From Alphaproteobacteria bacterium (GTDB lineage Bacteria > Pseudomonadota > Alphaproteobacteria > Bin65): 51,789 nucleotides of DNA. Made by a program: the position numbers and the translations under genes. The notes below the pieces were generated by a model, which saw only the letters and a list, made by a program, of their open reading frames with translations, ran no database searches and had not been told where the DNA came from. Positions 47,432 to 51,789 of the stretch are shown here, piece after piece (within the stretch, counting starts at the first letter, position 1; each line of letters starts with the position of its first letter). The stretch is taken from contig JAJFFJ010000133.1 of NCBI GenBank assembly GCA_021776685.1, positions 1 to 51,789 of the forward strand, written 5' to 3'.

Positions 47432-49108
47432 TTAGGTTGAGGCGCCGCGAATGATGTCGATGATCCGGGCAGGGTCGCCGGGAGTCGTGTCGCTCCGCCA
47501 GGCCACCATCAGGTCAGGCCTTACCAGTACCATGCGCGCGCCATAGACCTCTGCGGCGTCGACTTCGCCGATGTGCACAGTCTTCAGCGGCACACCGGCG
47601 GCCGCCGCTGCAGCGGCGAGGCCGTTTGGCTCCGGGTCCTCGCCAAACAGCAACAACGTGAAGTGGGGACCGAACCTGTCCAGGATCGACGCGCCGTCCT
47701 CCAGCCAGACGTGGGGCGCTCTGTGACCGGGCCGTGCCGTGGCGATATACTGGCGCGCGTGGTCCGGCGGCTCCGGCGTGCCGTCCGGGACGACAATCGG
47801 CGAGCCCTCATACCGATAGCCGAGTAGGGTCCCTGAGGAGACCACCAGCTTTTCCTGATCCTTCAGGTCGGCGGCGATCCGCTCGCGCAGCGCATCGCTG
47901 TCCGGCGACTCGTCATCGATCTCCGGGCCATTTTGCATCACGCCATATAGACGGTCGAAACAGTCGGCCGCTTCCTGTGTGTTGCGAAGACCCACCGGCC
48001 GACGTTCCGTGGTGTAGCTCTCGAGCAGTTCGTCGCCACCCCAGCCGTCGAGCATGGCTTCCATCTTCCACGCCAGATCGATGACATCGGAGACGCCGGT
48101 ATTCATGCCGAAGCCGCCCGTCGGGGTGAACAGATGGGCGGAATCACCCGCCAGAAAAACGCGCCCGTCCCGATAAGTATCGGCAACCAGCGCATGGGCC
48201 TTCCAGGGCTGAACCGACAGAACCTCAACAGGCGTTTCGGCCCCCAGCATCCGATAGATGGCCGGGATCGGATCGACGTCCTGCCAGTCCTGCCCGTCTT
48301 CCAGAATGAGGTGATAGGTAAAGGTCTTGCCGCCGTCCCAGTTGAGCACGAAGCCGGCATACTCCCGGCGCAGCGGGAAATAGATGTTGGCATGGCCAAA
48401 CTTGTGGGCCGACATAAACTCGGGCGCGCGGAAATAGATTGAGACAAAGCTGGCGAGATTGGCCCGGCCGCTGAGCGGGATGCCGAGGGTCTCGCGCACG
48501 GCGGAACGCCCACCATCGCAGGCCGCCAGATAGTCACAGGCAACGGTCTGCTGCGCGCCCGTGGCGACGTCTTCCACCTGGCAGGTGACACCGTGCGCGT
48601 CCTGGGTGAACCCGCAAAGCCGCCAGCCGAAGCGCATGTCGACGGTGGGACAGGCCTGAACGAATTCCAGGATCGCTTTTTCCACCTCATCCTGGCCGGT
48701 GATGGTCTTGAGATAGGGCGACCACTGGTGCTCGCCGGACGCATAGCCGCCACTGCCGCGGCGCTTTTCCAATTCCCGAAATGGCGGCAGGGAGACGTGA
48801 TGGATCTGCCGTCCGAAGAATGACGTGATCCAGTAATAGTCGGCGGGCAGCTCCGGCGGTACGCCCGCCGCGGAGATCGCCTCGTCAATACCCCAGCGCC
48901 GGCAATATTCCATGGTCCGGTTGGCGACAGCGTTTGCCCGTGGGTGGGGGTTCAGGCCGTCCCGTTCCTCCACCACCAGGCAGTCGATCCCGCGCCAGCC
49001 CAATTCCGCCGCCAGGGACAACCCGACCGAGCCGCCGCCGGCAATGACGATGGGTATGCGCTGGCTGGACGATCCCCCGGTCCCGCCGTTGACAGTCTGC
49101 CCGCTCAT
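47432..49108 (-). CDS. FAD-dependent aromatic monooxygenase (PheA/TfdB type)
   Basis: A 558-residue flavoprotein hydroxylase. The FAD motif IVIAGGGSVGLSLAAELG (20-37) is followed by VVEERDGLNPHPRANAVANR, the DG motif CDGGRSAVRETLG (197-209) and the GD motif FLAGDSAHLFTPTGGFGMNTG (318-338). A C-terminal thioredoxin-like domain (about 440-558) is usual in phenol-hydroxylase-type members. Such enzymes hydroxylate phenols or polyketide-like aromatics; the substrate is unknown. The ATG at 49108 has GAGGA about 8 bases upstream, and the preceding in-frame start at 49168 is unlikely. It is divergent from a MarR regulator with a shared palindromic operator, so induction by an aromatic ligand is the simplest model. 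Confidence 0.9.
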   Translation of the reverse strand: MSGQTVNGGTGGSSSQRIPIVIAGGGSVGLSLAAELGWRGIDCLVVEERDGLNPHPRANAVANRTMEYCRRWGIDEAISAAGVPPELPADYYWITSFFGRQIHHVSLPPFRELEKRRGSGGYASGEHQWSPYLKTITGQDEVEKAILEFVQACPTVDMRFGWRLCGFTQDAHGVTCQVEDVATGAQQTVACDYLAACDGGRSAVRETLGIPLSGRANLASFVSIYFRAPEFMSAHKFGHANIYFPLRREYAGFVLNWDGGKTFTYHLILEDGQDWQDVDPIPAIYRMLGAETPVEVLSVQPWKAHALVADTYRDGRVFLAGDSAHLFTPTGGFGMNTGVSDVIDLAWKMEAMLDGWGGDELLESYTTERRPVGLRNTQEAADCFDRLYGVMQNGPEIDDESPDSDALRERIAADLKDQEKLVVSSGTLLGYRYEGSPIVVPDGTPEPPDHARQYIATARPGHRAPHVWLEDGASILDRFGPHFTLLLFGEDPEPNGLAAAAAAAGVPLKTVHIGEVDAAEVYGARMVLVRPDLMVAWRSDTTPGDPARIIDIIRGAST

Positions 49109-49228
49109 GCTGCTGTCCTCATGCTGACGCTGGGGCTGTGCCGCCATCGGCAACGTGCCAGCCCCCACAGACCCCGTCTACTCCGTCCGTCCATTTGCAT
49201 CCGGCGACCGCCAGGCCGCTTACGCCGC

Positions 49229-49256
49229 GTGACAGAGAGGTCAATTATTATATAGT
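49229..49256 (+). promoter_or_regulatory. Likely promoter of the marR gene
   Basis: GTGACA (49229-49234) and TATAGT (49251-49256) are separated by 16 bases and resemble -35 and -10 elements. The -10 lies inside the AT-rich palindrome, so a repressor bound there would block it. The start codon is about 43 bases downstream of the -10. Confidence 0.5.
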
Positions 49257-49273
49257 TTTCTATATAATAATTG
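49242..49273. promoter_or_regulatory. Perfect 14-base palindromic operator of the MarR regulator
   Basis: CAATTATTATATAG (49242-49255) and CTATATAATAATTG (49260-49273) are exact inverted repeats around TTTT. The site is nearly pure A/T in a GC-rich genome and sits between the divergent monooxygenase and marR genes. MarR proteins bind AT-rich palindromes as dimers, so this is the likely operator for both genes. At 32 bases it is longer than a single MarR site and could hold two dimers. Confidence 0.85.
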
Positions 49274-49298
49274 ATGGAACTGCAGCAAGGATCAATCC

Positions 49299-49775
49299 AT
49301 GGCGGGAAAACCCGGCGCCCGCGCTTCGGCCGACGAATTTCTGCGCGACCTGCTGCCCTACCTGCTGCAGCGCGCAAGCTTTCTGGTCACCCGCGAGTTT
49401 CATCGGACGCTGGCGCTCAACCAGGTGCCGGTCAGCCGGTGGCGGCTGCTGGCCTGGCTGGCGGAGCATCAGCCCTTTTCGATCGGAGAACTGACCGAGC
49501 AGCTCATGCTCAAGCAGCCTACGGTGACCAAGTTGGTCAACGACGCCGAACGGGATGGCCTGGTGCGGAAGTCCACCGACCCCACCGACAAGCGCCGGCT
49601 CGTCATTTCCCTGACACCGGCGGGCCGGCGCCTGGCGCTCAGGCTGATGGCGGAGGCGCGTAAGGCGGAAGACCGAACCACCGACAATATCGGCCAGCAG
49701 GAAATCACCAGGCTGAAGGCAAGGCTGAAAAAGCTGATTGACGACTTCGACCCATCGGACGGCGGCGCGGTCTGA
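49299..49775 (+). CDS. MarR-family transcriptional regulator
   Basis: The 158-residue winged-helix protein has the MarR layout: N-terminal dimerisation helices, then SRWRLLAWLAEHQPFSIGEL, the recognition helix region QLMLKQPTVTKLVNDAERDG, and the wing LVRKSTDPTDKRRLVISLTP with the conserved D-x-R in the wing. The C-terminal helix finishes the dimer. AAGGATC lies about 8 bases before the ATG. It is divergent from the flavin monooxygenase, separated by 190 bases that hold a perfect palindrome, the classic arrangement of a ligand-released repressor. A 12-base palindrome TTGGCATGCCAA (49777-49788) follows the stop. Confidence 0.93.
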   Translation: MAGKPGARASADEFLRDLLPYLLQRASFLVTREFHRTLALNQVPVSRWRLLAWLAEHQPFSIGELTEQLMLKQPTVTKLVNDAERDGLVRKSTDPTDKRRLVISLTPAGRRLALRLMAEARKAEDRTTDNIGQQEITRLKARLKKLIDDFDPSDGGAV

Positions 49776-49805
49776 TTTGGCATGCCAAGAACAGCTTCTG
49801 AAAAA

Positions 49806-50211
<406 letters not shown>

Positions 50212-50217
50212 CCGATG

Positions 50218-50246
50218 AAGCTAGGCAGGCGTCCGGGCGCCGTCAA
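50218..50246 (-). promoter_or_regulatory. Promoter of rnpB
   Basis: On the minus strand TTGACG (50246-50241) and TAGCTT (50223-50218) are separated by exactly 17 bases, a near-consensus sigma-70-type promoter. The expected start of transcription, about 7 bases further, falls at the first base of the P1 helix of RNase P RNA (50210-50211), which supports both calls. The rest of the gap up to 50496 shows nothing I recognise. Confidence 0.85.
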
Positions 50247-50496
50247 TGCCAACCATGTAAGGCAGAGTACCGGCGCCTAGCAGTGGAGGCCGAACTTCCA
50301 GACCAGCAGCAAACCTACTTTCATCTTCCAGCCGCCATGGTGTGCCGCCGCGAGTGGCACGCCACCGGCAGGGGGATAGGGATCGACGGCATTGAGTCGT
50401 CGAAGATGCCCGAGACAACGCCTGGGCAATTACTAGCGCCACGAGTATGGTTGACCCAGCGATCCTTGCACTTGCCGGACGATCCCCGGCGACCCG

Positions 50497-50994
50497 TCAG
50501 GCGGGGCGGTGCGTCGCCAACGCTGCTTCAATTTCCGCCGCTGTCGCATCCAGGCGCGCGACCGGGATGGCGTACCGCATCAGGCCATCCTTGCGCCGGC
50601 GGGTGACGGCCTGGCGCAAGGCTGCGAAGATGCCCAGGGGCGGTGCCGGTTCCTTTACTGACACGGCAAACTGGGGGGCGTTGAGGATCTTGGAGACTTC
50701 TGCCCGTTCGATCTGGTCCCAGGTAAACGGCGGAAACCCTTCCAGGTGGAATGCAATCCCGGTGGCATCGATGGTCACGATGGGATCGGTGCGTTTGGAT
50801 ATGCTGAGAAAGACCGCGCCCTGCAACAGGCCAACAACGATCAGGCCGATGGATGCGCCCCGCATGCCAGCCTCCGCCATGCCTTCGAGGTTCAGGGTCA
50901 ATACCCAGGCGAGTAGGGCAATGCCCACAGCTGCTGTCACCGCCATCAAGATGGCGATCTGGCGTGCCTTCCGGCCGTCATAAAGAATTTGCAC
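50497..50994 (-). CDS. Hypothetical membrane protein with PH-like soluble domain
   Basis: The 165-residue product has two membrane helices (about 13-32 and 42-60) and then a soluble domain with TDPIVTIDATGIAFHLEGFP and PFTWDQIERAEVSK. This pattern of a beta-rich domain containing W-x-x-I is seen in small bacterial PH-like membrane proteins such as YcxB-type families. I start it at the GTG at 50994, which has GGAGGGG 6 bases upstream, instead of a TTG eight codons earlier. It follows the gene at 51049 after 54 bases; both have the same architecture and may form an operon. The function is unknown. Confidence 0.7.
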   Translation of the reverse strand: MQILYDGRKARQIAILMAVTAAVGIALLAWVLTLNLEGMAEAGMRGASIGLIVVGLLQGAVFLSISKRTDPIVTIDATGIAFHLEGFPPFTWDQIERAEVSKILNAPQFAVSVKEPAPPLGIFAALRQAVTRRRKDGLMRYAIPVARLDATAAEIEAALATHRPA

Positions 50995-51048
50995 TGAACC
51001 CCTCCGAACAATAGGCAAAGCCGGCCACGTTCGGCCGTTCCGACTACC

Positions 51049-51669
51049 TTACGGGGTGGGGTTAACCGATGTCACCCGCATTACCGGCGGCGCAAACCAG
51101 CGCACCGTGCGTGCGATCTGCGCTTCCTTGATGTCCAGGCGGTCAATTAGGAGCGACACCCGGACACCGTCATTGACCGCTTCCCAGGCAAATGTGCTGC
51201 CGCCCGGACGGCGCGCGCGCATGCGCGGGGCAGGGCCCATGGTGACAACGCCAAACCGCCTCTGGTTGCCGGAGTCGAAAAACTCCGTCCGCAGGACACG
51301 GCTCCAGGGAACCAGCGCGATGTCAGGTTGGCCGAACCAGATGCCGCGGTCATCGATCGCCAGCGCCAGGGGCCGGACCAGGAACGCGGCCCTGATAAAA
51401 ACGATGCCGAGCACGAAAAACAGTGCTGCCCCTGCGGCAAGTCCGGAGACGACCGCGCGGGTCAGCACCGGCTGCCAGCCGGCTGTGTTGAGGCCTTTGA
51501 TCCAGAAGAAGATAACACCCGCGGCCGCGGCCCAGCAGCCGATCGCGAGCATGATCTGGGGCGCCCTGTGGAAGCGGGCTTCCATCGGGCGGGTGTTGGC
51601 CGGCTGGGCGTCCATGGGGGAGACGGTCGGGATGCTGTCCATGGCGCCCGTTAAACCCGCTGGGCCCAT
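51049..51669 (-). CDS. Hypothetical membrane protein with PH-like soluble domain
   Basis: The 206-residue product has a polar N-terminus of about 37 residues, two membrane helices (about 39-57 and 71-95) and a soluble domain containing LALAIDDRGIWFGQPDIALV and PWSRVLRTEFFDS. This mirrors its neighbour (helix pair, then a strand-rich domain with a W-x-x-I/V step), so they may be distant paralogues. No clear ribosome site distinguishes the ATG at 51669 from in-frame ATGs at 51642, 51615 or 51585, and the start is uncertain. I do not recognise a named family. Confidence 0.65.
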   Translation of the reverse strand: MGPAGLTGAMDSIPTVSPMDAQPANTRPMEARFHRAPQIMLAIGCWAAAAGVIFFWIKGLNTAGWQPVLTRAVVSGLAAGAALFFVLGIVFIRAAFLVRPLALAIDDRGIWFGQPDIALVPWSRVLRTEFFDSGNQRRFGVVTMGPAPRMRARRPGGSTFAWEAVNDGVRVSLLIDRLDIKEAQIARTVRWFAPPVMRVTSVNPTP

Positions 51670-51711
51670 AACAAACCGTCAAGCAGAATGGTAGCCGCGC
51701 CGTCGCGGCAT

Positions 51712-51789
51712 TTACTTTGTTGGAATCCGCTGCAGCAGAGCAGCGGCGCAGCCGGCGGTTTCAGCGTCTGCGATGCCGTCAATCTGGCC
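51712..51789 (-). CDS. C-terminal fragment of a gene entering from the right edge
   Basis: Twenty-five in-frame codons run from the right edge to a TAA at 51714-51712, giving a C-terminus that ends CAAALLQRIPTK. The composition fits coding sequence, and the gene would be on the same strand as its neighbours, but the stretch is too short to assign a family or to be certain it is translated. Confidence 0.35.
   Translation of the reverse strand, partial: GQIDGIADAETAGCAAALLQRIPTK

Overview
The window is a GC-rich chromosomal segment of an alphaproteobacterium. The evidence is a complete division and cell-wall (dcw) cluster in the alphaproteobacterial order mraZ-rsmH-ftsL-ftsI-murE-murF-mraY-murD-ftsW-murG-murC-murB-ddl-ftsQ-ftsA-ftsZ, continuing into lpxC, bamD, recN and ligA, all on the minus strand. 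A perfect TTAA-N7-TTAA box of CtrA type lies in front of mraZ, and a DUF1127-like gene and an alphaproteobacterial-type RNase P RNA are present. I cannot name the genus. I see no prophage, insertion sequence, CRISPR array, tRNA or rRNA.

Layout. 1-4.4 kb: a partial outer-membrane-like protein at the left edge, the lipid-trafficking pair mlaA/mlaC, small membrane proteins and a BASS-like transporter. 4.4-17.1 kb: a hotdog thioesterase, an SLC13-type anion transporter, a ClC chloride protein with CBS domains, a UvrD/PcrA helicase, an alpha/beta hydrolase, two tandem class III adenylate cyclases, a DsbA-fold isomerase (HCCA family), the L11 methyltransferase PrmA and a secreted intradiol dioxygenase-like protein. 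17.1-20.1 kb: a DUF1127-like gene whose 3' region looks like a small RNA ending in a strong terminator, a long Xaa-Pro aminopeptidase and a small secreted cysteine-rich protein. 20.1-45.8 kb: ligA, recN, bamD, lpxC and the dcw cluster, most genes overlapping by 1-14 bases, with a strong terminator behind ftsZ. 45.8-51.8 kb: the mraZ control region, an unrecognised 301-residue protein, a flavin monooxygenase divergent from a MarR regulator with a perfect AT-rich palindrome between them, rnpB with a visible promoter, two small membrane proteins and a fragment at the right edge.

How it works together: the dcw genes make lipid II (MurC, D, E, F, MraY, MurG, with MurB and Ddl feeding precursors) and assemble the divisome (FtsZ, A, Q, L, W, I). 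LpxC and BamD add outer-membrane lipid A synthesis and beta-barrel assembly, and MlaA/MlaC maintain outer-membrane lipid asymmetry. The tandem cyclases, the ClC protein, the MarR-monooxygenase pair and the scattered aromatic-type enzymes are accessory. Most of the window is ordinary core genome. The points most worth a second look are the very long FtsZ tail, the duplicated cyclases, the channel-like ClC residues, the MarR operator, the CtrA box and the candidate small RNA behind the DUF1127-like gene.
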